Shown one piece after another: positions 54,432 to 64,000 of a stretch of 64,000 nt of DNA (its first letter is position 1; each line of letters begins with the position of its first letter). Made by a program: the position numbers and the translations under genes. Under the pieces are notes generated by a model, which was not told the origin of the DNA, ran no database searches, and was given only the letters and a program-made list of their open reading frames with translations. Source of the DNA: Endomychus coccineus (lineage: Eukaryota > Arthropoda > Insecta > Coleoptera > Endomychidae); NCBI GenBank assembly GCA_958510875.1, contig CAUEHT010000003.1, forward strand, positions 248,001 through 312,000. Direction: 5' to 3'.

Positions 54432-57400
54432 TTATACATTATGTTGTGACTTCTGCCATTTGATATATTTGAAATCATGTTGCAAAAAGCTTCTAATAAC
54501 ATTAGCAGATTTGTTTCTTAACAATGGCTCTCTGTCTATTGCATCGCTCAGCACCCGTTGACCCGGAAATTTTGTAGCACCTTCACCGTTGTAGAAGTTT
54601 TTGAATAGTTCCCTCATTCTTTGTTTTTGAGGAGTGGACCAACCAGTTTTCCTTCTGCGTGAGCCTGAAATATTACGAAACATGTACTACTTGTTAAACA
54701 GTTAATGTGTACACATTTAAAGTTCTCAAGTATGTTTTTTTTATTTCAAGATTTACAAAAAAAGTGTATTGGAGGGTACAGTAGAAAATTTATGTTGCAT
54801 ACTATAGGATTCAGAACAAGCTGCGAGTCGAAATATTTTCTGACATTATTAATCTAGGAATATGAAATGTGACAAATATTTGCATATTTTAACGGTTCCG
54901 AGATTTTAGCATCTACAAATCAAGATTCTGAACATGGTAGACCGTGAACAAATAACTGTTTCGGATAGAATGGTATGTCTCAACATTTTCAAATAGTATT
55001 AAAAATATAAAGAAGAAAGCTGATAAGGTCATATGAAAGTTTTTCATACAGGTTGGTTCATAACTGCGGCGACTTGAAAAAGGGAAGGGATATTTTGAAA
55101 ATCGGTTTTACTGTCTAAAACATACAGGGTTAATCAGTGTACTGAAAAATCTGAATAGCTTTTATGCCCTTGAAAATAGCAACATAGGGTTTTCAACGTG
55201 ATAGCTACAGTAAATAATTCTACACAAAACAAAATCATTATAGTTTATAAACAGGTATGGCAATATTACAGAGATACTAGAGGTGTTTTTTTTTACGGAA
55301 CACTATATGTTTATCAAGATCGTTTTAGAGTCTCCTTGACGAGCTGATATCGTAGCTTGTTAAGGTCTATTGAATTACATTAAAAAAATTAGTGTGTGTA
55401 CAGCATGGTGAGTAGGAATATCAAGAACTTCAAAGTAAAAAACGATTTGAAATATTCCTTTCTTTAGTCATAAACGCAAGTCTTGTCTATATAGCTGTCA
55501 GTAAAATAGATGGAGAGGTAGTGTCAAAATATGTATAGAAAAAACAGATGAAGAATATACAATTTTTTAGCAATACATTAATTAATGGATAAATTGTCCT
55601 AACTAAAACTTACCAGACGATTTAATAGCCAATTGATTCCTAATCCATGTTCGAATTTGCAATACAGACTTGTTGATATGTTTGAGATCCGTGGTTTCTA
55701 AAATATTTTTAATAACTGTAGACCCAGGTATAAGATTATTATCGAGATAGAATCGAAAAGCTTTTCGAACCGTAACCTTCTGAGGAGTCATCCATTTGGA
55801 TGGACGAGAATTGGTTGAAATTTGAAGAGTTGCAGGCCTAACATTTTCGGGTTCGGAATGTTCAATTATTCTTGAGGAACATGGCTTCGAATGAATAGTA
55901 TTATCTTCAGAATAAGAGTTTCCTTCTCTACATTCTTGTTCCTTATCCTGAGGTGTAGTATATACTGATGCTCGCACACTCTGGGCGCTGTTACTAGAAG
56001 AGGGTAATTCGTCACGTGTACTGTTATCTGCATGCGGTAATTGTACTTGTTGAATATTCTGCATAAAACCACAAGCATTCTGTAGAATTTGACCCATATT
56101 GACTATGTGTGTATACCAGTGTGGTTGTTTGTAAATAGAATTGTGAATCGGTAAGCTATGACCCATGAAGTTACTAACTATAGACTGTTGATTGTCAGGA
56201 AGAGCCGCAGTGAAGGTTGCCAATTGTTTTCTGAGTTTTGTTGGGTTGAATAAATTGTAATTGAAATTATTCACCTCACAGAATTGTTGGAGTATCATAC
56301 TAGCTTTCAAATAAGGCAACCTTTTCCCCTTGGGATTAGCAAACAGATAAATATTTGAGGGAGGTAAACCAACGTTATCTCTCAATGAAGTTAGTAATTC
56401 AAGACTTTCCAAATTTCTTCTTGAATATAAAATTGAAGCTTTTTGGTTAAGCTTTCCTCTTGTAGTAAACGTAACAAAATTATTGGCTTGCTCTTTCTCA
56501 AAGTCATTTAAACCTCCTATATCCTCTTTTTGAACCTTAAGTATATTATTAAATTCGATAATTTCTGTCCTTTCAATATCTCCTGGTCTCTTTCTGTTGA
56601 ACACCATTAAAGAAATCAAAACGGATTTCGTTAAATCACTCCAATTTTGTACTGTTGCGTTAGATTTCAATTCATCGTAATTTTTATCAACTCGAAGATT
56701 AATAACTCCTAGCAAATTATGGATAGCTGCCGGTGTAGGCAATGTTTCTATATGTTGTCTTTGTTGACGAGTTCTGCTTTCACTAGCAATTTTGGTTATG
56801 TCTGCATTTTGACTATGCTTCAGCAGGTAGTGAAATTGCTGAATATTGTGTAGAAAAGTTTCGTCACTCTGTTCAATAGCTTTGCATTGGGCAACTTTAA
56901 TAATATGTCCCATCAAATTGCAACAGTAATCAGCAACAGTTGGACGTAAAAATATTCCATTTGATAGACCCGCCAAAATATGAACAGCCTTGACAAAATT
57001 TTTGTACTGGCTCGAATGTAGAATATCTTTCACGTATAATATAGATTTATCAATTGTTCTCATAGTTGCCACTAACTTGGCAAAAGTCCGTAAATGACTA
57101 GCTATCATATTATTATGGTGAATAGAAACAGAGTATTTTATTGCCATTTTTTGTGCATAACACATAATAAGAGAATCTTTGATTACTAACTGTAGGGTAT
57201 CCTCAGCTCTAATTAGACTCAAAATTTCAAGTACGTCATCCGGAATATCAGAAGAAATACATTTCAAACGTAACTTCTTTGCAATTGCTGCATGAATAGT
57301 CGTCTTACATTTCCTATGCTTACAGTACAGTCTGATGTGGTTTTTAATATTCTTACTAGAATAAATTCCCTTGCAATAAGGACAAGGCGTCGGTATCATT

Positions 57401-58656
57401 TCGTTGACCTTAGATGAAGACCCTACCATTATGACAGGTGAAAATTTATTGATTGTGGAATATTTTAAATCTCCTTGTTTTCGAATTAGCTCGAAAGCTG
57501 AGTGTCTTTCGATTGAACCTATAAAAAAGTATATAAAGTGTAAGTGATAATTATTAAATTGTAGAGTGTCGAAAATGACTACTTTTCAAATAAATTATTA
57601 GTTTGTGGAATATGAACAATTTGATAAACATACAAATGTAATGTTCTTCATTTTCCATAGCCATCTTCCGCAATTTAGAAATTTAGTTTTCAGTTAATGG
57701 AAACGTATACAAGACACATGAAAATTTTGAATCGATTTTTCGGAAACGGTTCGTCATAGAGACGTCAGATAAGAGTATCAATAATTTGTCAAAAAATCGA
57801 AATTTGCAAAATATCATGAAGAAATCTAGAAATGTTCAAAGAAAAAAATTATGAATAAAGCTATCCAATACCCCATCCAAACGAGCTGTTTCGGAGTACA
57901 ATAGAGAAATCGTAGTCACGTCATTTGAATGTGCACATTCCAAGAAATAATGGTGCAGAATGATATCATTCAACAGGAATCTGTTTTGAAGTTATTTCAA
58001 TTGAACCGTCAACCGATGTTGACGCGCCATCTTTAAAGAGCTCTAGCTCTGGTAGCAAGCATTTTATGATGAGATGATTTACGTCTAAATCACATGAAAT
58101 GAGCTCTAGCATTTATAGTTTTATCTGATAAGCTAAGTGTGCCAAAAGTGATAATTTTCAATTTCACCCTGGCTAAACAGTAGTACAGTGTGGCGAAACC
58201 GTAACCTCATATCTTTGAAATTAAGCGAGTTCCCAAAAATTCAGACACGTACTTATTATCGAATTCTATCCATACAATCTATTTGACATATATCATGCAC
58301 AAAAACAATACAACCCGGCAAAACTAAATGAATGTCTGATAGTTACCTTTGTCAAGGCCCAAGGCGTCTTGAACCAATTTTTCCAAATTATGCTGTCTCA
58401 TCAAATGCCTTGTAATATTAGTTTGTACACCATCACAGAAGAAACAAACATGTTTCTTGACAGTTCGCAACCGTTTCGCAGGTCTCTCTGTAATACAACA
58501 ACAGTAGTTATGTGACTGTAATTCGAATATTTTATTAAGTATTGGAATAAAAACATCTTGTGCCATTCGGGTATCGATAATCGTTACATTTTGGAATTCA
58601 CGGCCACTCAGTATTGAAATAATTGTAGAAAAGTCAAAATATACAGGGCGTGGCAT
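54432..58656 (-). CDS. Crypton-like tyrosine recombinase gene, three exons
   Basis: Exons 58656-58347, 57518-55614 and 54664-54432 join by GT-AG introns (AAAG|GTAACT to TTTTTTATAG|G; TCTG|GTAAGT to TATTTCAG|G), both in phase 1, without stops. Exon 1 has a C2H2-like finger ('CFFCDGVQTNITRHLMRQH'). Exon 2 starts 'SIERHSAFELIRKQGD', has a CX2CX11HX4C finger and a recombinase core with Arg in 'NRKRPGDI' (281 counted from the internal ATG at 57429), 'KLRKQ' Arg (400), 'MGHS' His (424) and 'IYKQP' Tyr (433). Exon 3 repeats a DNA-binding-like 'W.TPQK' module found once at the end of exon 2. Members occur across animals as Crypton/YR-derived proteins. Intact catalytic residues suggest it is functional or recently so. 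Confidence 0.8.
54665..55613 (-). other. Intron 2 of the tyrosine recombinase gene
   Basis: A 949-bp AT-rich intron with GTAAGT donor and TTTCGTAATATTTCAG acceptor. Nothing else is recognised in it. Confidence 0.7.
57519..58346 (-). other. Intron 1 of the tyrosine recombinase gene
   Basis: An 828-bp intron, donor GTAACT, acceptor CTTTTTTATAG. There is no internal gene or repeat. Confidence 0.7.
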
Positions 58657-59216
58657 CGTATAGGGACCAGTCGATTTAAGGAAAACCGTTCAACATTTCA
58701 AGTTGATTTATTTTAACTACTGTGCGGGACCTTCTAGGAGGGCATAAGTTGAAAATATTTTTAATTATACTGGGTCATTCGAACGTGTCCAAGATAGCTT
58801 TTTAAATGAGACACCCATATGCTACTATTGGTAGGTTAGGTTAGGAGTTAGATGTTCGTATGATTGTGTATAATTGAAAATATTCCCAAATTGAACCTTC
58901 ATAATGGCCTCATAATAGAAGGTAACCAATTTGAAAAGTTAAATTGATTTGCTCGAATCGACCGGCGCGTACACGATGGACCATCCTGAAAAAAATGCTC
59001 CATTGAGAATATCTTCATATGAAATAACAAAGTTACCTGCAACTTCCGTTACAATTGAAAGTAGCAGACAGTTGTGCATAGTTTCAATTAATAATTGTTG
59101 CCGATACAACGATATCGTATATTATGTATGTAAATTATTGGGAAATAGGTCACCAAAACGAGTCACCCTGTATATTCGTTAGTGAAAACTGATAAGAATC
59201 ATACAATTGCTTACCG
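58657..59216. other. Upstream flank or intron of the recombinase gene
   Basis: It holds TAGGTTAGGTTAGGAG near 58833 and no gene. A plus-strand frame (58949-59182) has no motif. If the exon at 59.2-59.6 kb belongs to the gene, this is an intron. Confidence 0.4.
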
Positions 59217-59683
59217 TAGTTGATGTTATGATCTTGCAGACCGACTTCCGATTCGTCATGAGTGGATTCATTAGCAATTTCTTCTTCAGTAAGGGATTCA
59301 TTTAGAAAAGTTTGAGTTTCTGCGTTACTGTTTCCATCACAAGGTTCCTCTATTAGGTCTTTGTTCAAGTCTTCTTCAACGTGTTTACTCAATCGTTCAA
59401 TTATTACCAATGGGAATCCACTATTCAAATTAGATTGACAACTTTTCAAACTATCCAAATTGGGAGAAGAAGCTAAGATGTTTGCTCCAAAATATGTATT
59501 CTTCCATTTCACGGAGGTCCCATTTTTCTGTTTTTGGATATCCTTATCGTTGCAAACGTGCCAAATATTGTCGCCAATAAATTGAAGCAAATGATACATT
59601 ATGTGCCCGAAATTGAACAGTTTAGGTATGACCAATAACGAATATATGAGTTGCATAAATTTGAACTTAAAAATAAGTATCAT
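59217..59683 (-). CDS. Possible upstream exon, acidic protein
   Basis: A minus-strand open stretch ends at a strong donor (TCAACTACG|GTAAGCAATTG, 59216/59217) in phase 1, like the downstream introns. It reads 'HVCNDKDIQKQKNGTSVKWKNTYFGAN' and an acidic tail ('LNKDLIEEPCDGNSNAE', 'LTEEEIANESTHDESEVG'). The N-terminal 40 residues look like non-coding translation, so the real exon probably starts near 59600. It could be a 5' exon of the recombinase gene or of a separate gene. I do not recognise it. Confidence 0.35.
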
Positions 59684-59930
59684 TTTGTCAGTTTTCGTGG
59701 GAAGGGGAACTAAATGCTAAGCTAACCGTATGGGTGGGATGGGAAACAATAAAAAATATAACTGTTAAATATCAATCTGCCAGTTATCGCGAGAAAGAAA
59801 ATGCTAAGCTAAACACAATATTGCCTTGATATGTATGAATTTCAATAATTCAAATTGCAAACAAAGGATGTGGGAACTACTGAATATTGCTCGCAAGCAT
59901 TGATAGGATTCAGCAATTCATCATAATAAA
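59684..59930. other. Spacer
   Basis: AT-rich, with the string ATCAATCTGCCAGTTATCGCGAGAAAGAAAATGCTAAGCTAA partly repeated (about 59690 and 59770). No gene. Confidence 0.4.
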
Positions 59931-60040
59931 TTGTAAAGCGTCTTACTGATATGAGGGTATAGTCAGGATGACAGAGTGCTTGTAAAATCACCAAAGCCGA
60001 CTGAATTATTGCCGGAGTCGCATAGTCCAGGAGAACGAAT
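59931..60040 (-). pseudogene. Exon-sized copy of the secreted-protein gene
   Basis: The peptide 'DYATPAIIQSALVILQALCHPDYTLISVRR' region matches residues 29-59 of the product encoded at 61623-61946, and the DNA match is about 85-90 bases. Homology stops at CTCATATC[A/G]GTAAGA on one side and at GACTATGC on the other. The cysteine-rich tail and signal peptide are absent here. A foldback MITE starts 50 bases further. Confidence 0.7.
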
Positions 60041-60081
60041 CGAAAAAAAAATATTTTGTATTTTCTTTCTAATAATAGTAG

Positions 60082-60787
60082 ATCATTCATGATTATCAAC
60101 ACAGCGGGGGTCGACCTTTCTACCCCCCCCCCCCCTCCAAAACGGGGTTTCAACTCCTCAGAGGAGCATTCTTATAAAAACAATTCAAAAGTTCAGAAAA
60201 TTAATGAATGAAGAGCCGAAAATGACCCTTAGTATGTTTTTTGGGTCGCTGATAATGATTCCGCAGTTAGTTTTCTCGGAAACTCCCTCCAGATGGGAAA
60301 TTTGGAAAATTTATATATAATATGTAATTTATAATTTTGTTACAAAAATTACCTCTAGTAGGTATGTAGAGTCGCTGATCACGATTTCGCTGTTATTTTC
60401 CTATGAAAACTCTCTCCAGATGGAAAATTCGAGAAATCCTGAGACGGTTAGAATAATAAAGTATAATCTTGTTGCAAAAATGACCTCTAGTCATCGTGAT
60501 CAGCGACCCAAGAAACCTACTGAAGGTAATTTTTGCAACAAAATTATAAATTATATATCATATATAAAATTTCCAAATTTCCCATCTGGAGAGAGTTTTC
60601 CGAGAAAACTTACTGCAAAGTCGTGATCAGCGACCCAAAAAACATACCAGGGGTCATTTTCGGCTCTTAAGTCATCAATTTTCTAAACTTTTGGATTGTT
60701 TTTATAAGAAGGCTCATCTGAGGGGTTGAAACCCCGCTTTGGGGGGTAGAAAGGTAGACCCCCGCGGTCTTGATAATCATGAATGAT
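60082..60787. repeat. Palindromic foldback MITE, arms of about 350 bp
   Basis: The left arm starts ATCATTCATGATTATCAA. The right arm ends with its reverse complement at 60787, and the two arms stay alignable to a centre near 60435 (for example CGGGGTTTCAA, TTCTTATAAAAACAAT, GAGCCGAAAATGACC, TTTTTTGGGTCGCTGAT, CCAGATGGGAAATTTGG). A C-run near 60125-60140 disturbs the left arm. No coding. The motif GGGTCGCTGATCACGA recurs at 63.73 kb. Confidence 0.85.
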
Positions 60788-60888
60788 ATATGGGGTATTA
60801 GGAACAAAATACAACATTTTTTCCCCCTCTACCACGAGAAAAATTGATGAAGTGAAGCTTCAGGTAGATCCGTAAGTCGGTCATGACA

Positions 60889-61160
60889 TAGAGACTGGTT
60901 GACCAACTCCAGAATCACGATACCCAGATGGGTTTTGTGGTCTTCACATAGATATCGGCTGACCAATTCCAATATCACGATACCCAGATGGGTTTTGTGG
61001 TCTTCACATAGATATTGGCTGACCAATTCCAATATCACGATACCCAGATAGGTTTTGGGGTCTTCACATAGATATTGGCTGACCAATTCCAATATCACGA
61101 TACCCAGATAGGTTTTGGGGTCTTCACATAGATATTGGGTGACCAATTCCAATATCACGA
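60889..61160. repeat. 60-bp tandem repeat, about 4.5 units
   Basis: The unit is CTTCACATAGATATTGGCTGACCAATTCCAATATCACGATACCCAGATGGGTTTTGTGGT with few changes. The period is divisible by three, so the minus strand is open for 111 codons with a 20-residue repeat ('GIVILELVSQYLCEDPKTYL'). Likely non-coding, but a repeat protein cannot be excluded. Confidence 0.9.
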
Positions 61161-61622
61161 TCAACTAATTTTATATCAAATTTTGAAAAATTGACTAAAG
61201 ATTGTTCTTAGATTTTATTATTAAATAGTTTTATGATATAGATTTCTGTTATATTTGATTCTTATTATATTTGAATTTCAATACTAAAATTTTGAAATAA
61301 TTATTTTCTTTTTCATAGTTCTATTGTTATGCTTATATGTTATAATGATATTGTTTCTATTTTTTGATTTTGTGACTTGTAATAATATGCAATTATATTA
61401 AATGAATTTTTTTATTTGTTCATTAATTATATGTTATTATGGCAATGGTGTGTGTACAGTACACAAATGGTACTCGTGGGTAAATTCCCAAGGAGAACAT
61501 CTCGAGCTATAATAATCTGACGTTGAGCGTCTTCTTCGTCTAGGACGAGAATATTTCCGACAATAACAATTCACCATAAATTCTATCCTTACTAAAGGAT
61601 TGCCATTCGCATCGTACTCGAT
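61161..61622. other. AT-rich 3' flank of the secreted-protein gene
   Basis: Nothing recognised apart from AATAAA/TTTATT strings. The part near 61500-61610 (ATCTCGAGCTATAATAATCTGACGTTGAGCG...) is GC-richer and could include 3' UTR or another exon. Confidence 0.4.
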
Positions 61623-61946
61623 TCATGCCGAATGCAGCGCACAGCCTACTGGGGTGTGCCCCATGAAATCGAATTTGAACTGTGATAATCTATCACAGCG
61701 GCAATCATAATTACCATCCACCCTGCTGTACAAACCAACCCATCTATGGGGATTTGCCCCCAATGTAGTAATGGGTCTTACCGATATGAGTGTGTAGTCA
61801 GCAGGACAGAGTGCTCGCAAAATCACCAAAGCCGCCTGAATTATTGCCGGAGTCGCATAGTCGGTGCATGGGAGACGACCGTCAGGTTGAGCCTGAACCA
61901 CAGCACAACATACAAGTAATAGAAGGAAAATGATGATACTTCCCAT
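61623..61946 (-). CDS. Small secreted cysteine-containing protein, unknown family
   Basis: Encodes about 107 residues from ATG 61946 (a longer frame begins at a GTG at 61952). A clear signal peptide comes first: 'MGSIIIFLLLLVCCAVVQAQ', with likely cleavage after 'VQA'. The mature part is about 87 residues with 'LPCTDYATPAIIQAALVILRALCPADYTLISVR', then 'WVGLYSRVDGNYDCRCDRLSQF' and 'GHTPVGCALHSA', giving five cysteines. I recognise no domain. A TATAAATA string and an acceptor-like TTTATTTATAG lie just upstream. An exon-sized copy (59.94-60.03 kb) ends where this gene has CG|GTAAGA, so an intron there is possible; reading straight through nevertheless gives a coherent protein. Roles such as saliva or venom effector, or antimicrobial, are speculative. 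Confidence 0.55.
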   Translation of the reverse strand: MGSIIIFLLLLVCCAVVQAQPDGRLPCTDYATPAIIQAALVILRALCPADYTLISVRPITTLGANPHRWVGLYSRVDGNYDCRCDRLSQFKFDFMGHTPVGCALHSA

Positions 61947-61952
61947 TTTCAC

Positions 61953-62815
61953 TTTTGCCTATAAATAAAGATAGAAAATGTAAATGTTACAGGATGGAAT
62001 AAGAGATTTATTCATGTTTAACTTTTCTTGTTCAGTATAATGTAATGGTCGATATACAATTTTTTTGGTGGAAATTTGGGTTTATTGAAAATGCGTTGAA
62101 TAAGCCCAAGTATAGGAGCTAAAATGAGGTTTTTCAGATGTTTTTTGGGCGAATGTTAATAATTACACAAAATGCGTTTGGAAAGTTCTGATGTGTTTTA
62201 TCTCAAATTTCACACCAGCCTGATGGAAAATTTACATGTTGAAAAGTTATCACAAATGCAAAACGACATTCAAAACAGTTTTGATTCCTTACGTTTTAGA
62301 TTTTGAGTTGAAATATTTCAAGAAATGGCGGAGATTTCTTATTCGCTCTCCGTTCTCGCAAAATCAGCTTTCACTAAAAGAGTTTTTCATTGATGAATGT
62401 AAAGTTGCGAGATGAGAGAAATAAAGCATCTATACATTTAATAAAAAATTCATTATTCATTTAAATCTCAAACTTATATTGTAAAACTAGTTATAAGATT
62501 TTCAAAGATAACCAAAATTTGTTAGCAAGTGCTAACAGCACAAAAGATATGTAATTAAGAGATTCACATTTGAAAAATACTTTTTTTTTCTCTTTTTTAA
62601 CTAATTGGCTATTTTTCTCAAAAAAAGTTGGCAGTCCTAGTTCTGACGTAAAGGACACGTCTTTTTGAACTCCAACTGAGTAATATTTTGATTTTTAATT
62701 GTCCAAATATTTAAAAATGGTGCCTAATCTTTGTTTATGGGAAAAAACGGCAGGATAGAAGACGTTCGAAGTCTTTTGACAGGTTTTTTAGTTGATTGAC
62801 TTTCATCCGTAAATA
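61953..62815. other. Non-coding AT-rich DNA
   Basis: Contains the upstream region of the secreted-protein gene (minus strand; CTATAAATAAAG at about 61960). No other feature is seen. Confidence 0.5.
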
Positions 62816-63114
62816 CAGGGCCAGATTTAGGAGGCTCACCAAGTATAATATAGTTAAAAATATTTGGTTTTAATCAAAATTGATACGATGATTTTGTTAA
62901 TATAGTAACAACACATATAAGGAGTTGCAATAGCGGTATTTTCAGAACCTCAAAATTTGGCGACTTCATGGAAAAGTTTTGTTCAAATGACATTATAGTT
63001 GCATTATAATTTTGAATTGTAAAAATATCTTGTGGCATTCTATATTACCCATCACCATAGGGGCCTCCACCAAACTTGTGCCTACGGGCCCCCACCAGTC
63101 TAAATCCGGCCCTG
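62816..63114. mobile_element. hAT-type MITE, 299 bp, with 8-bp target duplication
   Basis: The ends are CAGGGCCAGATTTAG and its complement CTAAATCCGGCCCTG (one mismatch), and CGTAAATA occurs exactly on both sides (62808-62815 and 63115-63122). CAGGG-type ends with 8-bp duplications are characteristic of hAT transposons. The interior is non-coding, so it was moved by a transposase made elsewhere. Confidence 0.9.
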
Positions 63115-63122
63115 CGTAAATA

Positions 63123-63560
63123 CTGAATAATCATTATTGTTGCGCTTAATACAATATATTTTGACGCTACTTTACCAAAGAGTAGCTTGCTTTCAGAATA
63201 ATTATATTTTTATTCATATTGGAATAGAAGTAAAATGATTCCAAAAATACTCAAAGTATAGAAATTACTATTCCAAGTCGATAAATTACTGAAACAAACG
63301 TGAAATTATCGAAATTATTTCACAAAGTATTGAAATCAAACGGAATACTGTAAAAATAAAAAGTCTTCGTCGAACCTACAAGTGACTCAAGTATTTCCAT
63401 TATACAAGTAGTCCAGTCAATAAAGCGGGGAAATCGAGCGACTAAAAAAGTTTCTTATAGGAAGTTGGATCAGAAAATTATTTTTTGCCCCAGCTTCTAT
63501 GAGTCCTCTAGGTCATTCGTGACTAGCAATCCAAGTAACTAGCCCCCACCAACACCCCCA
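63123..63560. other. Non-coding DNA
   Basis: AT-rich sequence with CACCAACACCCCCAAAAC near 63547. No gene or clear repeat. Confidence 0.4.
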
Positions 63561-63569
63561 AAACACAAG

Positions 63570-64000
63570 CAGCGTTGTCGAATTGAGCTCGCACTTGAAG
63601 TTGAATACTGATATTTTTGATGTACAAAAATAGAAACCCAGGAAAAATTCGGAAAACAGTGGAAAATTTGGTATGAGAAAATTTAAAATTTCAACGGAAT
63701 GAACATGTTACAAGTCATTATATGGGTTTCTCGGGTCGCTGATCACGAATCTACGATTAGTTTCGTGGAAAATCAACCTGGGGAGTGGAAAATTGGTAAA
63801 TTTGGTTCATTTTCAGACTTTTTACTGCTTTTTTCAGCGTTGTCGAATTGAGCTCGCAGTTGAAGTTGAATGATGATATTTTTGATGTCAAGAAGTAGAA
63901 GTCCAGGGAAAATTCGGAAAACTGTGGAAAATGTGGTATGAGAAAATTTCAAATTTAGGCGATATGAGCTTGTTGCAAGTCATTATATGGGATTTTCGGG
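63570..64000. repeat. Direct repeat, period about 264 bp, running to the window edge
   Basis: AGCGTTGTCGAATTGAGCTCGCA...GAAGTTGAAT...GATATTTTTGATGT...AGGGAAAATTCGGAAAAC...GTGGAAAAT at about 63571 recurs at about 63836 with small changes. The following CAAGTCATTATATGGG (63712 and 63977) also repeats. The unit contains GGGTCGCTGATCACGA, shared with the palindromic MITE at 60.1-60.8 kb. Confidence 0.8.

Noticed and set aside
58833..58849. TAGGTTAGGTTAGG, insect telomere-like repeat
   Set aside because: Only about three units; no evidence of a telomeric tract.

Overview
The window reads as accessory, repeat-dominated nuclear DNA of an arthropod, almost certainly an insect. Evidence: a nuclear copy of cytochrome b that only makes sense in the invertebrate mitochondrial code, R1-clade, Ty3/Gypsy and Ty1/copia retroelements, tRNA-derived SINE-like units, AT-rich intergenic DNA, and GT-AG introns that join exons in phase. 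No bacterial genes, rRNA genes or CRISPR arrays are seen. I cannot name the species.

Region 1 (about 1-22.3 kb) is an old, partly broken endogenous virus of the Maverick/Polinton/adintovirus-like type, cut by a later R1-clade retrotransposon (11.3-16.7 kb). It follows the 3' end of another non-LTR element (1-1.12 kb). Two minisatellites rich in TGACGTCA and CACGTG (1.18-2.2 kb) precede a plus-strand structural cassette: packaging ATPase, a two-part virion-like protein, a coiled-coil fibre-like protein, a penton-like protein, a small basic protein and a double-jelly-roll-type major capsid candidate. Minus-strand genes are an unknown acidic/polyQ protein, a secreted matrix metalloproteinase with haemopexin repeats, a protein-primed family B DNA polymerase fragment, a small 'FLPK' protein and a possible membrane glycoprotein. 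Most carry one or a few stops or frameshifts; ATPase and capsid frames are open.

Region 2 (22.3-29.6 kb) holds a decayed Ty3/Gypsy pol and a decayed Ty1/copia element with one LTR and an inserted tRNA-Thr-like unit. Region 3 (29.6-38.2 kb) is mostly non-coding, with an intact cysteine-rich ORF (33.16 kb) behind a TATA box and a plausible intron, a local duplication, and a fossil non-LTR RT. Region 4 (38.24-49.2 kb) has a cytochrome b numt beside a 10.3-kb foldback-like structure: two tandem arrays of about 150-165 bp in inverted orientation, enclosing a ubiquitin-protease-like exon and a young LTR retroelement that encodes only Gag and aspartic protease.

Region 5 (49.2-64 kb) contains AT-rich DNA, tandem repeats, a local duplication, a well-preserved three-exon gene for a Crypton-like tyrosine recombinase (54.4-58.7 kb, minus) with a broken exon copy nearby, a small secreted protein gene (61.6 kb) with an exon-sized copy, a palindromic foldback MITE, and a hAT-type MITE with an exact 8-bp target duplication.

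All calls come from reading translations, motifs, splice signals and repeats by eye; no database search was run.
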